A DNA stretch of 64,000 bases from Beutenbergia cavernae DSM 12333 (lineage in GTDB: Bacteria; Actinomycetota; Actinomycetes; Actinomycetales; Beutenbergiaceae): the NCBI RefSeq assembly GCF_000023105.1, contig NC_012669.1, positions 248,001 to 312,000 on the forward strand, read 5' to 3'. Of the stretch, positions 1 through 9,664 are shown in pieces. The notes under the pieces were generated by a model, which saw nothing but the letters and a program-made list of their open reading frames with translations, was not told the DNA's origin and searched no databases. Within the stretch, counting starts at the first letter, position 1; every line of letters begins with the position of its first letter. The position numbers were made by a program, and so were the translations under genes.

Positions 1-1007
1 GTGTGCGTCGCCCGGCCGCGGCCGGCGGCGCTCGCGGGGTCGGCGTCCGGGGCGGTCGCCGCCTCGAGCGCGGCGAGGACGCGCGCGTCGTCGGTCTCGA
101 GCCCGGCGAGCAGGTCGGCGTCGTCGAGCACATCGAGATCGAGGGCGTCGTGCGGCGGGCGCGGGGCGCCGTCGTCCGGCTCCTCGTCCTCCTCGCCGGG
201 GACGAGGGGCCGGTAGCGGATCTCCACCGGGTACGTGCGGCCGTTGACCTCGATGACCGGGGCCGGCGTCCCCGGGTCGCCGATCCGGGGGACCACGACG
301 CCGTCGCGCTGCGCGAAGTGCGCGGCGAACCGCTCGGAGTCGATCGTGGCCGACGTGATGATGACCTTGAGGTCCGGGCGGCGCGGCAGCAGGCGGCGCA
401 GGTAGCCGAGGATGAAGTCGATGTTGAGGGACCGCTCGTGGGCCTCGTCGACGATGATCGTGTCGTACCGGGAGAGGGTCGGATCCCGCTGGATCTCACT
501 GAGCAGGATGCCGTCCGTCATCACCTTGACGAGCGTCGTCGGGCCGACGTGGTCGGTGAAGCGCACCTGGTAGCCGATGGCGCCGCCGAGCTCGACGTCG
601 CACTCGGAGGCGATCCGCTCCGCGACGCTCCGCGCGGCGATCCGCCGGGGCTGTGTGTGTCCGATCGTGCCGGTGATCCCGCGGCCGAGCTCGAGGCAGA
701 TCTTCGGGAGCTGCGTCGTCTTGCCGGAGCCGGTCTCGCCCGCGACGACGACGACCTGGTGGTCGCGGATCGCCGCCGCGATGTCGTCCCGGCGTGCGGA
801 GACCGGGAGGTCCGGCGGGAACGCGAGCGTCGGGAGCGCAGCGCGTCGGACGGCGAGCTGCTCCTCCGAGTACGGCCGCCACGCCGGGCGGGCCGGGCGA
901 CGCTCCCGAGGGCCGGTTCCCTGACCGCGGCCGCGGCGGCGGTTCGGGCGGCGGCGTCCGGGCGTGCCCGCGGGTCCGGCCCGCTGCTCGCTCCGTTCAC
1001 CGCTCAC
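1..1007 (-). CDS. hrpA: ATP-dependent RNA helicase HrpA, N-terminal part (runs off the window)
   Basis: About 335 N-terminal residues are present and the gene continues beyond base 1. An Arg/Gly/Pro-rich basic head (residues 1-45) precedes a DEAH-box ATPase domain. It has Walker [10 protein letters not shown] at about 90-98, QPRRIAA at about 119-125, DEAH at 187-190 and SAT at 219-221. This order is that of the HrpA/HrpB helicases, which unwind RNA using ATP in the cytoplasm; full-length HrpA is usually about 1300 residues. GTG at 1007 is chosen because the frame is open from there and no better in-frame start lies closer to the domain. HrpB or another DEAH helicase cannot be excluded without the C-terminus. 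The gene is divergent from the next one across about 107 bases. Confidence 0.88.
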   Translation of the reverse strand, partial: MSGERSEQRAGPAGTPGRRRPNRRRGRGQGTGPRERRPARPAWRPYSEEQLAVRRAALPTLAFPPDLPVSARRDDIAAAIRDHQVVVVAGETGSGKTTQLPKICLELGRGITGTIGHTQPRRIAARSVAERIASECDVELGGAIGYQVRFTDHVGPTTLVKVMTDGILLSEIQRDPTLSRYDTIIVDEAHERSLNIDFILGYLRRLLPRRPDLKVIITSATIDSERFAAHFAQRDGVVVPRIGDPGTPAPVIEVNGRTYPVEIRYRPLVPGEEDEEPDDGAPRPPHDALDLDVLDDADLLAGLETDDARVLAALEAATAPDADPASAAGRGRATH

Positions 1008-1114
1008 GATGGTCGATTCTCCCAGGCCCGCGGCGCACGGGTCACCTCGATTCGTGACTGATCCCACGGTGGGGCGGGAAGGGCCGCGGCCGCGCGCCTT
1101 GCGACACTGGGACC

Positions 1115-2353
1115 GTGCCCCCCGTGACCCCGCCCACCGCCGTCGTCGTCGGAGCCGGGATCGGCGGGCTGACGGCGGCTGCCGCTCTGCGCCGGGTCGG
1201 GTGGAGCGTGCGGGTGCTCGAGCGGTCGCCGGAGCCGCAACCCACCGGCGCGGGGATCGTGCTGCTGGCGAACGCCATGCGCTGCCTCGACGAGATCGGC
1301 GCGGGCGACGCCATCCGCGGCCTCGGCGCCGCCGCCTACCCCGGCGGGACCAGGACGGCGTCGGGCCGCTGGCTCGCCCGCGTCGACGCCGAACGGGTCG
1401 CGGCGCGGTTCGGGTCGGGCGCCGTCGTCATCCATCGGGCGCAGCTGCACGACGCCCTCGCCGCGGTGCTCGGGCCCGACGGCGTCACGTACGGGGCGCA
1501 GGTGACCGACGTCGAGCGAGAGCCCGGCCCGACCCCGCGCGCGCTGGTCCGGTACCTCGCCGGCGGGACCGCCCAGGAGGTGACGGGCGACGTCGTGGTC
1601 GCGGCGGACGGCGCGGCGAGCGCACTGCGGGGCCGGTTCTGGCCTGGCCACGCCGACCTCGAGTACACCGGGTCGACGGCGTGGCGGGCCGTCGCGAGCG
1701 TCCCGCCCGGGACCGTCACGGAGATGTCGGAGACGTGGGCGCCGGGAGGGGCGTTCGGGATCGTGCCGATGGCCGACGGGCGCGTCTACTGGTTCGCGAC
1801 GGCGCTACGTCCGGCCGGTGGGCGGGAGGGCGACGGCGCGGAGGAGCTCGCCGAGGTCCGTCGCCTCGTCGCCGGGTGGCACGACCCGATCGAGGCGGTC
1901 CTCGCGGCGACGCCGCCGGAGGCCGTGCTCCGGCACGACATCTCCGCACTGCGCCACGCGCTGCCTTCGTACGTGCGCGGGCCCGTCGCCCTCGTCGGTG
2001 ACGCGGCGCACGCCATGCCGCCGAACCTCGGGCAGGGCGGCTCGCAGGCCATCGAGGACGGGATCGTCCTCGCGGCGTCGCTCGCCACGGCCGCGGCGCC
2101 CGCGGAGGTGCGCGACGGGCTGGCCAGGTACGACGCGCAGCGACGCCCCCGCTCCCAGCAGGTGCAGCGGCTGTCCTGGGCGATGGCGAGGTTCGGTGCC
2201 CAGCTGCGCCACCCCGCGGCCGTCGCGACGCGCGACGCGATGGTGCGGATCGCGCCGTCGGCGGCGGTGATGCGGGCGGCGTCCCGCTTCGCGGGGTGGG
2301 TGCCGCCGTCGCTGGCCGCGGCCGCCGGCGACGCCGCACGCGGCTCCGCCTGA
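1115..2353 (+). CDS. FAD-dependent monooxygenase (PHBH fold)
   Basis: This 412-residue protein begins with a Rossmann FAD motif ([10 protein letters not shown] near residue 10). It carries the second FAD signature, GDAAHAMPP followed by [10 protein letters not shown], near residues 295-315. Together these define class A flavoprotein hydroxylases, which use NAD(P)H and oxygen to hydroxylate aromatic or related substrates. The substrate is not evident. The GTG start lies six bases after GACACT, the spacing seen at many leaderless genes here. It is convergent with the following methyltransferase gene and has no obvious operon partner. Confidence 0.88.
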   Translation: MPPVTPPTAVVVGAGIGGLTAAAALRRVGWSVRVLERSPEPQPTGAGIVLLANAMRCLDEIGAGDAIRGLGAAAYPGGTRTASGRWLARVDAERVAARFGSGAVVIHRAQLHDALAAVLGPDGVTYGAQVTDVEREPGPTPRALVRYLAGGTAQEVTGDVVVAADGAASALRGRFWPGHADLEYTGSTAWRAVASVPPGTVTEMSETWAPGGAFGIVPMADGRVYWFATALRPAGGREGDGAEELAEVRRLVAGWHDPIEAVLAATPPEAVLRHDISALRHALPSYVRGPVALVGDAAHAMPPNLGQGGSQAIEDGIVLAASLATAAAPAEVRDGLARYDAQRRPRSQQVQRLSWAMARFGAQLRHPAAVATRDAMVRIAPSAAVMRAASRFAGWVPPSLAAAAGDAARGSA

Positions 2354-2379
2354 CGCGACAGCGGGTTCCTGGGCGTCGG

Positions 2380-3414
2380 TCACCGCGCCGGCGCCGCGCC
2401 GTCGTCCGGGCGGTCGTACCAGGCGAGCATCGGCACGTCGCCGCCGCGCTCGGGCGCGAGCCCGTCCGGCTCCGCCAGGCCCATGGCGGCGAGCTGGACC
2501 CCGACGTGCGGCTCGGTCCCACCTCGCGCGATGTAGTGGCTGACGAGCAGTCGCCCGCCGGGCTCCACGAGCGCACGTCCGTGGTCCACGAGCTCGCGGC
2601 GTCGATCCCGCGGGACGCAATCGAGCAGCACGTGGACGACGTCGAAGCGGCGTCCGTCCGCCGGCGTCCAGTCGAGGGCGTTGCCGACGGCGAGGCGGTC
2701 CGCCCAGTGGGGCAGGCGTCGCCGGGCGAGCTCGACCAGCTCGGGGGAGAGGTCCACGCCGTACGGCTCGACGCGGAGGCCGCGTGCCGCCGTCCACGCC
2801 GCCACGGACTCCATGAGCAGGCCGTTCGCGCACCCGAGGTCGAGGAACGTGCCGTCGGCCGGGACGGCGTCGGCGATCTGGCCGCGTCGGCGAGCCCACG
2901 CATCGGCGTCGCCGCCGAAGCCCGACCCGCCCTGCGCCGTCGTCGCCGCCAGGTAGGCGGGGGCGAGCAGGCGCATGGCGTCGGCGAAGTACGCCTCGTC
3001 CGTGTCGCCCGCACGCGAGGCGGCGACCTGGACGACGGCACGTGCGCCGTCGTCGTCGCCCTGCGCCGCCAGCCGACGGCTCAGCTCCTCCGGCGCGAAC
3101 ACGCCGAGCTCCGCGGCCGGGGCGGGTGGCCGCAGGTCCGGGCGGACGTCGCCGTCGACCCAGACGAGGAGGTGGTCCGCGTCGATGCCGACGACGTGCA
3201 CGCGCTGGCGGCGGAACCCGGCGGCCTCCTTGGGGAGGCGGAGCGTGCCCTCCAGCAGCCAGTCCTCGCCGGGGCGCATGTCCCCGGTGACGAGGCGGAC
3301 CCGACCGTCGCCCTCGACCAGCGCGGCGAACGTGCCGTCGGGCAGGACCGGCACGATCGTGAGCCGGGCGACGGCGTCAGGGGCGGGGTCGGCGTCGATC
3401 GGGAGGAACGTCAC
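2380..3414 (-). CDS. class I SAM-dependent methyltransferase with an extra N-terminal domain
   Basis: The C-terminal half of this 344-residue protein is a class I methyltransferase. Motif I is FLDLGCANG near residue 190, followed by an acidic VDLSPE strand end near 215 and a VLLDCVP post-motif. The N-terminal 85 residues form a separate domain (LVTGDMRPGEDWLLEGTL, then VVGIDADHLLVWVDGD) that I cannot assign; it loosely resembles a degenerate Nudix-like beta domain. The substrate is unknown. It is divergent from the SMP-30 gene, and the short intergenic space is shared. Confidence 0.75.
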   Translation of the reverse strand: MTFLPIDADPAPDAVARLTIVPVLPDGTFAALVEGDGRVRLVTGDMRPGEDWLLEGTLRLPKEAAGFRRQRVHVVGIDADHLLVWVDGDVRPDLRPPAPAAELGVFAPEELSRRLAAQGDDDGARAVVQVAASRAGDTDEAYFADAMRLLAPAYLAATTAQGGSGFGGDADAWARRRGQIADAVPADGTFLDLGCANGLLMESVAAWTAARGLRVEPYGVDLSPELVELARRRLPHWADRLAVGNALDWTPADGRRFDVVHVLLDCVPRDRRRELVDHGRALVEPGGRLLVSHYIARGGTEPHVGVQLAAMGLAEPDGLAPERGGDVPMLAWYDRPDDGAAPAR

Positions 3415-3528
3415 GAGCGGTCACGCTAGGCGGTGACGAGCGCGATGTCATGGGGTGCGAGCGGCGGCGGCCCGGCCTCACCCGTGCGCCTCCCTCGCGG
3501 CGACCACGGCGGGCCTACGCTCGGCGGT

Positions 3529-4506
3529 ATGACGACGTCGCCACCTCTCGAGCAGGGCGTGATCCGCTCCCTGCCGCTGGAGCTCGACCCCGCCGTCGGG
3601 CACGAGGCCGAGCTCGCCGCCCTGATCGCCCCCGGCACCTCGCTCGACCTGCTCGCCGACGGCGGGATCTGGTTCGAGGGGCCCGCGTGGGTGAGCGAGA
3701 CCGAGATCGTGTGGAGCGACGTCGTCGGGAACCGCCTCCTCACGTGGTCGCCGGACGCCGGTGCGGGGATCCTCCTCGAGCCGTCGCACCACCAGAACGG
3801 GCACACCCTCGACGGCGAGGGCCGGCTCCTGGCGGCGAGCCACGGCGAGCGCGCGATCGTGCGGCGCGAGCTCGACGGCGCATGGGCGGTCGTGGTGGAC
3901 CGGCACGACGGCCGCCGGTTCAACTCGCCGAACGACCTCGTGGTCGCGGCCGACGGCGCCGTCTGGTTCACGGACCCGCGGTACGGCATCGACAAGCCGG
4001 AGGAGGGGTACGGCGGCGAGGTCGAGATGGACGGGTGCCACGTGTACCGGGTCGCCCCGGACGGGCACGTGCGCGTGGTCGCTCGCGCGCAACCGGGGCC
4101 GAACGGGCTCGCGTTCTCGCCCGCCGGCGACGTGCTGTACCTGGCGGACTCCGAGGCGGGCCACGTCCTCGCGTTCCCGGTGACCACGGCGAGCGCCGTG
4201 GCGCGCGACCCGCGCGACGGCGAGCCGCACCTCGGTGCGCCGACGACGTTCGCGCTCATCGCTCCCGGCGCGCCGGACGGCGTCCGGGTGGACTCCGACG
4301 GGCGGCTCTGGGTCTCGAGCGGCTCCGGGGTGCAGGTGTACGTGCCGGGCACGCCGGGCGGGCCGGGCGAGCGGCTCGGCACGATCCGGGTGCCCGAGCC
4401 GACGGCGAACCTGGCGTTCGGCGGCCCGGGGCGGTCCGTGCTGGCGATCACCGCCACCTCGGGGCTGTACCGCGTGGCGACGACGGTGCGCGGCGTCGGG
4501 TCCTGA
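3529..4506 (+). CDS. SMP-30/gluconolactonase family protein
   Basis: This 325-residue beta-propeller enzyme has the SMP-30/LRE metal-site signatures in order: WFEGPAW with the metal-binding Glu, FNSPNDLVV, a GPNGLAFS loop and APDGVRVD with the catalytic Asp. Family members hydrolyse sugar lactones or similar esters with a divalent metal. ATG 3529 is preferred over an upstream in-frame ATG at 3433, because TACGCT at 3516-3521 lies seven bases before it, the leaderless arrangement. The extra upstream residues also have no domain character. The true substrate is unknown. Confidence 0.85.
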   Translation: MTTSPPLEQGVIRSLPLELDPAVGHEAELAALIAPGTSLDLLADGGIWFEGPAWVSETEIVWSDVVGNRLLTWSPDAGAGILLEPSHHQNGHTLDGEGRLLAASHGERAIVRRELDGAWAVVVDRHDGRRFNSPNDLVVAADGAVWFTDPRYGIDKPEEGYGGEVEMDGCHVYRVAPDGHVRVVARAQPGPNGLAFSPAGDVLYLADSEAGHVLAFPVTTASAVARDPRDGEPHLGAPTTFALIAPGAPDGVRVDSDGRLWVSSGSGVQVYVPGTPGGPGERLGTIRVPEPTANLAFGGPGRSVLAITATSGLYRVATTVRGVGS

Positions 4507-4545
4507 CCGCGCTCCTCTGCACGGTGTGGGTCGTAGGGTGACGCG

Positions 4546-5799
4546 GTGACCGACTCCCTCCGCGACGAGACGCTCGCGCTGGCCGCCGCGGCGCTCGGCG
4601 CCGGGCTCACGGGCGCGCAGCCTCTCGGCGGCTCCGACCGTTCCGTCGTGCTGCGCGCGCGCGTCGTGGCCGGCACGCGCACCGACCGGCTCGACTCGAG
4701 CGCCGGTACGGCGCACGGGCGCGCCACGACCGTCATCGTCAAGCGGTTCGTGGCGCCGGGTGGCGTGCCGGCGGAGTTCGGCCGCGAGCTCGTCGGGCTG
4801 AGCCGGCTGGACCGCACGCCGTCGCTGCTCGCCGTCGACGAGGAGCACCGCCTCGTCGTCATGAGCGACCTCGGCACCTGGCCCACGCTCGCCGACCTCC
4901 TGCTGGCGGACGACGCCGATGCCGCCTGGGAGGGTGCGCGCGGGTGGGCGGAGGCCCTGGGCGACCTGCTGGGGGCGTCCGCTCCTGAGGCTCCGGCCGT
5001 CGCCGCCGAGCTCGCGCGCCGCGGCGCCGGCATCGACGGCGACCTCGTGGGCATGCTCGAGCAGGGTGCGCGCCGCGTGGCGGAGCTCGTCGGGCGGGCG
5101 GACGTCCCCCCGGAGCTGACGGCCGAGCTCGCCGCGATCACCGCACTCGTCGCACCCGGTCCCCACGACGTCGTCTCGCCCGGCGACACCTGCCCCGACA
5201 ACGCCGTGCTCGCGCCGTCGGGCTGGGCGTTCCTCGACCTCGAGGGCACCGCCACGCACCACCCGGCGCTCGGCGCGGCGTACACGGTGCTGCCGTTCGC
5301 CACGTGCTGGTGCGTGTTCGACCCGCCCGCCGGGCTCACCGACGACCTCCTCGCCGCGTTCACCGCCGGCCTCGGCCGGCACCTGCCGGACGTCGTCGCC
5401 GAGCCGGGCTGGTCGCGCGACGTCGACCTCGCGTGCGCGGCGTGGATCCTGCTCACGCACACGTGGGCGATCGACGGGGCGCTCGCGAGCAACACGCCGA
5501 TCGGCCCGGACGGCGTCCCGTCGCCGTCGCGCCGGCAGCTGCTCGCGGGTCGGTGGCGCTGGGCTGTCGCGCACCTCCAGGGCGTGACGCCGGGGCTCGC
5601 CGCCCTGGCGCAAGAGGCGCTGGCCTGGGCGGAAGAGACCTGGGGGGCGGACGCCGCACCGGCCGGCCCGTACCGCGCGTTCGCCTCTCAGGACGACGGG
5701 AGTCGCACGTTCGGCACTCTCCCGACGGCGGTCCCGGACTCGCCCTTCGAGGATCTGCCGGAGGAGGAGCTCCGCCGCTGGGAGGGACACAGCCGCTGA
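4546..5799 (+). CDS. APH-like phosphotransferase family protein
   Basis: The protein has 417 residues. Kinase-like features of the aminoglycoside phosphotransferase/choline kinase fold are visible: a TVIVKRF strand with the likely ATP-binding Lys near residue 65, a Brenner-like loop SPGDTCPDN near 208 with Asp and Asn, and FLDLEG near 227 in place of DFG. The substrate cannot be read, and resistance should not be assumed. GTG 4546 sits six bases after TAGGGT (4534-4539), so it is probably leaderless. It is followed 18 bases later by the EEP-family gene. Confidence 0.7.
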   Translation: MTDSLRDETLALAAAALGAGLTGAQPLGGSDRSVVLRARVVAGTRTDRLDSSAGTAHGRATTVIVKRFVAPGGVPAEFGRELVGLSRLDRTPSLLAVDEEHRLVVMSDLGTWPTLADLLLADDADAAWEGARGWAEALGDLLGASAPEAPAVAAELARRGAGIDGDLVGMLEQGARRVAELVGRADVPPELTAELAAITALVAPGPHDVVSPGDTCPDNAVLAPSGWAFLDLEGTATHHPALGAAYTVLPFATCWCVFDPPAGLTDDLLAAFTAGLGRHLPDVVAEPGWSRDVDLACAAWILLTHTWAIDGALASNTPIGPDGVPSPSRRQLLAGRWRWAVAHLQGVTPGLAALAQEALAWAEETWGADAAPAGPYRAFASQDDGSRTFGTLPTAVPDSPFEDLPEEELRRWEGHSR

Positions 5800-5817
5800 C
5801 CGGGCGAGAATGACCGG

Positions 5818-6804
5818 GTGCGCGTGATCGGCTGGCTCGTGGTGGCGCTCGTCGCCCTGGCCGCGCTCGCGCTCGTCGACCCCGCGAGGATCGGCCTGTC
5901 GACGACGTTCCCGGTGACGCAGGTCATCGCGTTCCGGTCCGTGCTCGCGGTGGCGTCGCTCGGTGCCGCGGTGGTGCTCGCCGCCGTCGCGATCGCCGTC
6001 CGCGCCTCGCACCACCAGGCGCGGGCCGCCGTCGTCCTCGCCCTCGTGTTCCTGCTGTGCGGCGCGTCGCACACGTGGGTGCTCGCCGCGCGGGGACTCA
6101 CGGCGACGCCGCTCGCCCCGGCCGCGGACGACGGCGTCACCGTGCTCCAGCTCAACACGTACGGCGGCGCGTCGAGCCCGGAGGACGTCGCGCGGCTCGC
6201 CTACGCGGCGCAGGCCGACGTGCTCACCCTCCCGGAGACGACGGCGGAGTCGGCCCGCGCGATCGCCGCGCTGCTCGCGGCCGAGGGCGGCGACTACCAG
6301 GTGTTCACGCACACGACGGGTCCGTGGGCGGCGTTCTCGACGGCGCTCCTGGTGAGCGACGAGCTCGGCACGTACCACCAGGTCCCCGGGCCGCCGACCC
6401 GCGCCGGTGCCGTGCGCGCGGAGCCGGACGACGGCGTCGGCCCGGTCCTCCTCGCCGTGCACCCGACGGCGCCGCTGCGCGCGCGGATGCACCAGTGGAG
6501 CGCCGACCTCGGGGCGGTCACCGACGCGTGCCGGGCGACGCCGGGCGTGATCGTCGGCGGGGACCTCAACGCGACGGTGGACCACGCCCCGCTGCGCCAC
6601 CTCGACCCGTGCGCGTCGGCGGCCGTCCTCGCGGGGTCGGGCGCCGTCTCGACGTGGCCGACGTCGCAGCCGTCCCGCCTCGGCACCACCATCGACCACG
6701 TCCTCGTCGACACGCGAGCGTGGGACGTGGCGGCCGTGAGCGTCGTCGCGGCCGGTGGGAGCGACCACCGTGGCGTCGTCGTCCACCTCGTGCCCACGGG
6801 CTGA
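5818..6804 (+). CDS. membrane-anchored endonuclease/exonuclease/phosphatase family protein
   Basis: Three hydrophobic segments (about residues 4-24, 40-62 and 68-88) are followed by an EEP-fold catalytic domain. Its motifs appear in order: VLQLNTY, LPETT with the metal-binding Glu, GGDLNA with the catalytic Asp/Asn, TIDHVLV and SDHRGV with the terminal His. The domain should face outside the membrane and cleave phosphodiester or phosphate-ester bonds; nuclease and phospholipid-type activities both occur in the family. The GTG start follows GAGAAT by six bases. Total length is 328 residues. Confidence 0.82.
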   Translation: MRVIGWLVVALVALAALALVDPARIGLSTTFPVTQVIAFRSVLAVASLGAAVVLAAVAIAVRASHHQARAAVVLALVFLLCGASHTWVLAARGLTATPLAPAADDGVTVLQLNTYGGASSPEDVARLAYAAQADVLTLPETTAESARAIAALLAAEGGDYQVFTHTTGPWAAFSTALLVSDELGTYHQVPGPPTRAGAVRAEPDDGVGPVLLAVHPTAPLRARMHQWSADLGAVTDACRATPGVIVGGDLNATVDHAPLRHLDPCASAAVLAGSGAVSTWPTSQPSRLGTTIDHVLVDTRAWDVAAVSVVAAGGSDHRGVVVHLVPTG

Positions 6805-6855
6805 GACGCCCCGGCCACCCGGAATGCGCGCGCGTCCGGCAGGCGTTGCGCCCTC

Positions 6856-8202
6856 ATGGCCACCCCTGCGCCGATCGCGCACCTCGTGGAGTCCACCCCG
6901 TCTCGCAGCGGCAGGATCCCCGCCGCCCTCGTCCTCCTCCTCTCGGCGCTGACCGCCGTCGGCCCGCTGACCATCGACCTCTACCTCGCCGCGTTCCCCG
7001 ACATCGCCACGGAGCTCGGCACGTCCGCCGCCACCGTTCAGCTGACGATGACGACGACGCTCATCGGGCTGGCCCTCGGGCAGCTCGTCATCGGATCGGT
7101 GTCGGACGCGCTCGGCCGCCGCCGCCCGCTCCTCGCCGCGTTCGCGCTCTACGCGGTCGTCTCGATCGCGATCGCGTTCGTGTCGTCGATCGGGGCGCTC
7201 GCCGCGCTGCGCGGCGTGCAGGGCTTCGCGGCGTCCGCGGGCATGGTCATGTCGATGGCGATCGTGCGCGACCGGTTCTCCGGCCCCCGCGTCGCGAAGG
7301 TCATCGCGCGCCTCATGCTCGTGGTCGGCGTCGCGCCGATCCTCGCGCCCACGCTCGGCGCCCAGATCCTCCGCTTCGGCGACTGGCGCACGATGTTCTT
7401 CGTGCTCGCCGGCGTCGGCGCCGCGCTCCTGGTGCTCGTGGCCCTGTTCCTGCGGGAGTCCCTGCCGGCGCAGTACCGGCGGACCGGCGGGCTCGGGCCG
7501 GCGCTCGCCTCCTACGGCTCGCTGCTGCGGGACCGCTCGTTCGTGGCGCTCGCGCTGCTCGCCGGCTTCTACATGGCGGCGATGTTCACGTACGTCTCGA
7601 CGTCCACGTTCGTGTTCCAGGAGGGGTACGGGCTCACCGCGCAGCAGTTCGCGCTGGTCTTCGGTGCCGGCGCGATCGCCGTCACCGCCGGGTCGCAGAT
7701 CAATGGGGCGCTCGCGGGGCGGGTGACGCCGGAGCGGATCCTGTCCGTGGTGGTGCCGACCGGCGTCGTCCTGTCCTTGCTGCTCGTGGTGGTCGCCGCG
7801 ACCGCCGGGCGCACGGTCGACGGTCTCCTGCCGTTGGTCGGGGTCCTCGTGCTCGTGCTCGGCACGGCCGGCTTCGTCATGCCGTCGGTGCCCGCGATCG
7901 CGCTCGAGCGCAACGCGCACCAGGCCGGGAGCGCGGCAGCCCTGCTGGGCGCGTCGCAGTTCGGCGTCGGGGCGGCGATCGCCCCCGTCACCGGCTTGTT
8001 CGGCGAGGGCGACGCCCTGACGATGGCGCTCGTCATGAGCGGCACGATCCTCGTGGCCGCGGGGCTGCTCCTGGTCGTGGCGCGGGGATGGACGCGTGAG
8101 GCGCGGGCCATCCCCGCGCCGGCGCCGGCGTCCGACGGCGTCCCGTCACCGGCCGTTGCGGTCGCCGAGGCGGAGGCGGCGGTCGTCGCCGAGACCGCCT
8201 GA
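6856..8202 (+). CDS. Bcr/CflA-type multidrug efflux MFS transporter
   Basis: This 448-residue protein has twelve hydrophobic segments typical of the 12-TM drug:H+ antiporter-1 family. The opening PLTIDLYLAAFPDIATELG matches Bcr/CflA exporters. A loop GSVSDALGRRRPLL (motif A) lies after TM2, and motif C-like GVAPILAPTLGAQI lies in TM5. It should export small drugs or metabolites using the proton gradient. An Ala/Pro-rich tail of about 40 residues is probably cytoplasmic. A long hairpin follows at 8232-8272. Confidence 0.85.
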   Translation: MATPAPIAHLVESTPSRSGRIPAALVLLLSALTAVGPLTIDLYLAAFPDIATELGTSAATVQLTMTTTLIGLALGQLVIGSVSDALGRRRPLLAAFALYAVVSIAIAFVSSIGALAALRGVQGFAASAGMVMSMAIVRDRFSGPRVAKVIARLMLVVGVAPILAPTLGAQILRFGDWRTMFFVLAGVGAALLVLVALFLRESLPAQYRRTGGLGPALASYGSLLRDRSFVALALLAGFYMAAMFTYVSTSTFVFQEGYGLTAQQFALVFGAGAIAVTAGSQINGALAGRVTPERILSVVVPTGVVLSLLLVVVAATAGRTVDGLLPLVGVLVLVLGTAGFVMPSVPAIALERNAHQAGSAAALLGASQFGVGAAIAPVTGLFGEGDALTMALVMSGTILVAAGLLLVVARGWTREARAIPAPAPASDGVPSPAVAVAEAEAAVVAETA

Positions 8203-8231
8203 CGCGGCCGCACCCACCAACGCGCCGTCAG

Positions 8232-8272
8232 TGGGTGCGTCTGGTGACCTATGTGGTCACCAGACGCACCCA
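8232..8272. terminator. 18-bp-stem hairpin after the MFS gene
   Basis: The arms at 8232-8249 and 8255-8272 are perfect reverse complements with a five-base loop. No U tract follows. CACCCAC at 8211-8217 can pair instead with GTGGGTG at 8231-8237, so the upstream arm has a competing partner. The position between the MFS stop and the histidine kinase start suggests a terminator. Confidence 0.6.
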
Positions 8273-8356
8273 GCGAGGCGGCCGCCCGGAGCGGACAGGG
8301 CAGGATCGCTCGGGCGGGGGAGGCGGGGCGACCGGCCGGTACGGAACCATGGGTGC

Positions 8357-9664
8357 GTGCCCGACCCCGATCTCGCGAGACCCGCGCCGCCGTCGTCCGG
8401 CGGTGACGGCGGCACCGGCGCGCGCGCGAGCGTCGTGGTCCGTGCGGGCGTCTACCTCGTGCTGGGCGGCGTGGTGGCCGCCGCGTACGCCGTGCTCGGG
8501 GTGGGGCTGTGGCAGCTCGTCGACGCCGCGCCCCAGGTGCCGCTCCCGATGACCGTGGCGATCGCCGTCGTCGCCGTACCGCTCGGCGCCCTCCCGCCGT
8601 TCCTCGCGCCGATCCGCGAGCTCGAGACCGCTGCCGCGCGATCGCTGCTGGGGGCCGGCGTCGACGACGTCCCCGCGCCGCCGGGAGGGCAGCTGCGCCC
8701 GGACGACCGTGCCCGCGCCGCGGCGTTCTTCGGCGCGCACCTCATCCTCGGCGGCGCGATCCTCGTCGGCCTGCTCGCCGGCCTGCCGACGGCGGTCGGG
8801 CTGCTCGGCGCCGCGCTCGGCGTCCCGTCCGACGGGATCCAGCTCGTGCCGGGCGAGAGCACGGCAGCGGCGCTCGGCCCGTGGGCGATCCCGGTGGCCC
8901 TCGCCATCCTCGTCGCCCTGCCCCTGGGGACGGCGCTCGCGGGCTCGATCATGCGTGCTCTCGCTCCGCCGTTGCTCGGTCCGGGGCCGGAGCAACGGGC
9001 GGCGGCGGAACGCGCGCGCATCGCCGCGCTCGCGGAGCGGAACCGGCTCGCGCGCGAGCTGCACGACAGCGTCGGGCACGCGCTCACCGTGACCACGCTG
9101 CAGGCGACGGCCGCCGAGCGCCTGCTCTCGCGCGACCCGGACGCCGTCCGCGAGGCGCTCCGCGCGATCCAGGACACGGGCCGGTCCGCCCTCGCGGACC
9201 TCGACCACGCGCTCGGCCTCCTGCGCTCCGACGACGCCGCCGCGCGGCCCGCCCGGGCGCCGGACCGCACGCTCGACGACCTGCCCCGGCTCGTCGCGGA
9301 GTCCGCCGCCGCCGGCCACACGCTGGGCGTCGACGGCGACGTCCCGCCCGGCCTGCCGGGCGTCGTCTCGCGCGAGGCGTACGCGATCGTCGCCGAGGCG
9401 GCCGTCAACGCGTGGCGGCACGGGTCCGGGCCGGCCCGCGTGCGCCTCGACGCCAGCGACAGCGTCCTCGGCCTCGAGATCGCGAACCCCGTGCCGACGA
9501 CGTCGGGTGCCGGGCGTGCGGACCGGGCCGGGCGCGGCGTCGTCGGCATGCGGGAACGCGCGCACGTCGTCGGCGGCACGCTCGAGGCCGGCGCGTCGGA
9601 CGCGCCCGACGGCGCGACCTGGGTCGTGCGCGCGAGACTTCCGTGGAGGAGAGCCGATGACTGA
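8357..9664 (+). CDS. sensor histidine kinase (HisKA_3/NarX-DesK class)
   Basis: This 435-residue kinase has an N-terminal membrane part with about four hydrophobic segments. The dimerisation domain RELHDSVGHALT places the phosphoacceptor His at about residue 236. A compact HATPase domain follows, with EAAVNAWRHG (N box) and GRGVVGMRERA (G box). The stimulus is unknown. GTG 8357 follows AACCAT by six bases; longer in-frame extensions would cover the upstream hairpin and are unlikely. It overlaps the response regulator start by eight bases, so the two are coupled. Confidence 0.85.
   Translation: MPDPDLARPAPPSSGGDGGTGARASVVVRAGVYLVLGGVVAAAYAVLGVGLWQLVDAAPQVPLPMTVAIAVVAVPLGALPPFLAPIRELETAAARSLLGAGVDDVPAPPGGQLRPDDRARAAAFFGAHLILGGAILVGLLAGLPTAVGLLGAALGVPSDGIQLVPGESTAAALGPWAIPVALAILVALPLGTALAGSIMRALAPPLLGPGPEQRAAAERARIAALAERNRLARELHDSVGHALTVTTLQATAAERLLSRDPDAVREALRAIQDTGRSALADLDHALGLLRSDDAAARPARAPDRTLDDLPRLVAESAAAGHTLGVDGDVPPGLPGVVSREAYAIVAEAAVNAWRHGSGPARVRLDASDSVLGLEIANPVPTTSGAGRADRAGRGVVGMRERAHVVGGTLEAGASDAPDGATWVVRARLPWRRADD

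Noticed and set aside
3478-7920. A 1480-residue minus-strand open frame covering four genes.
   Set aside because: It is an Arg/Glu/His-rich shadow of well-supported plus-strand genes, a common artefact at this GC content.
8096-9664. A longer histidine kinase starting at 8096.
   Set aside because: It would start inside the MFS gene and cross the long hairpin with an Arg/Pro-rich, non-family N-terminus; GTG 8357 fits better.
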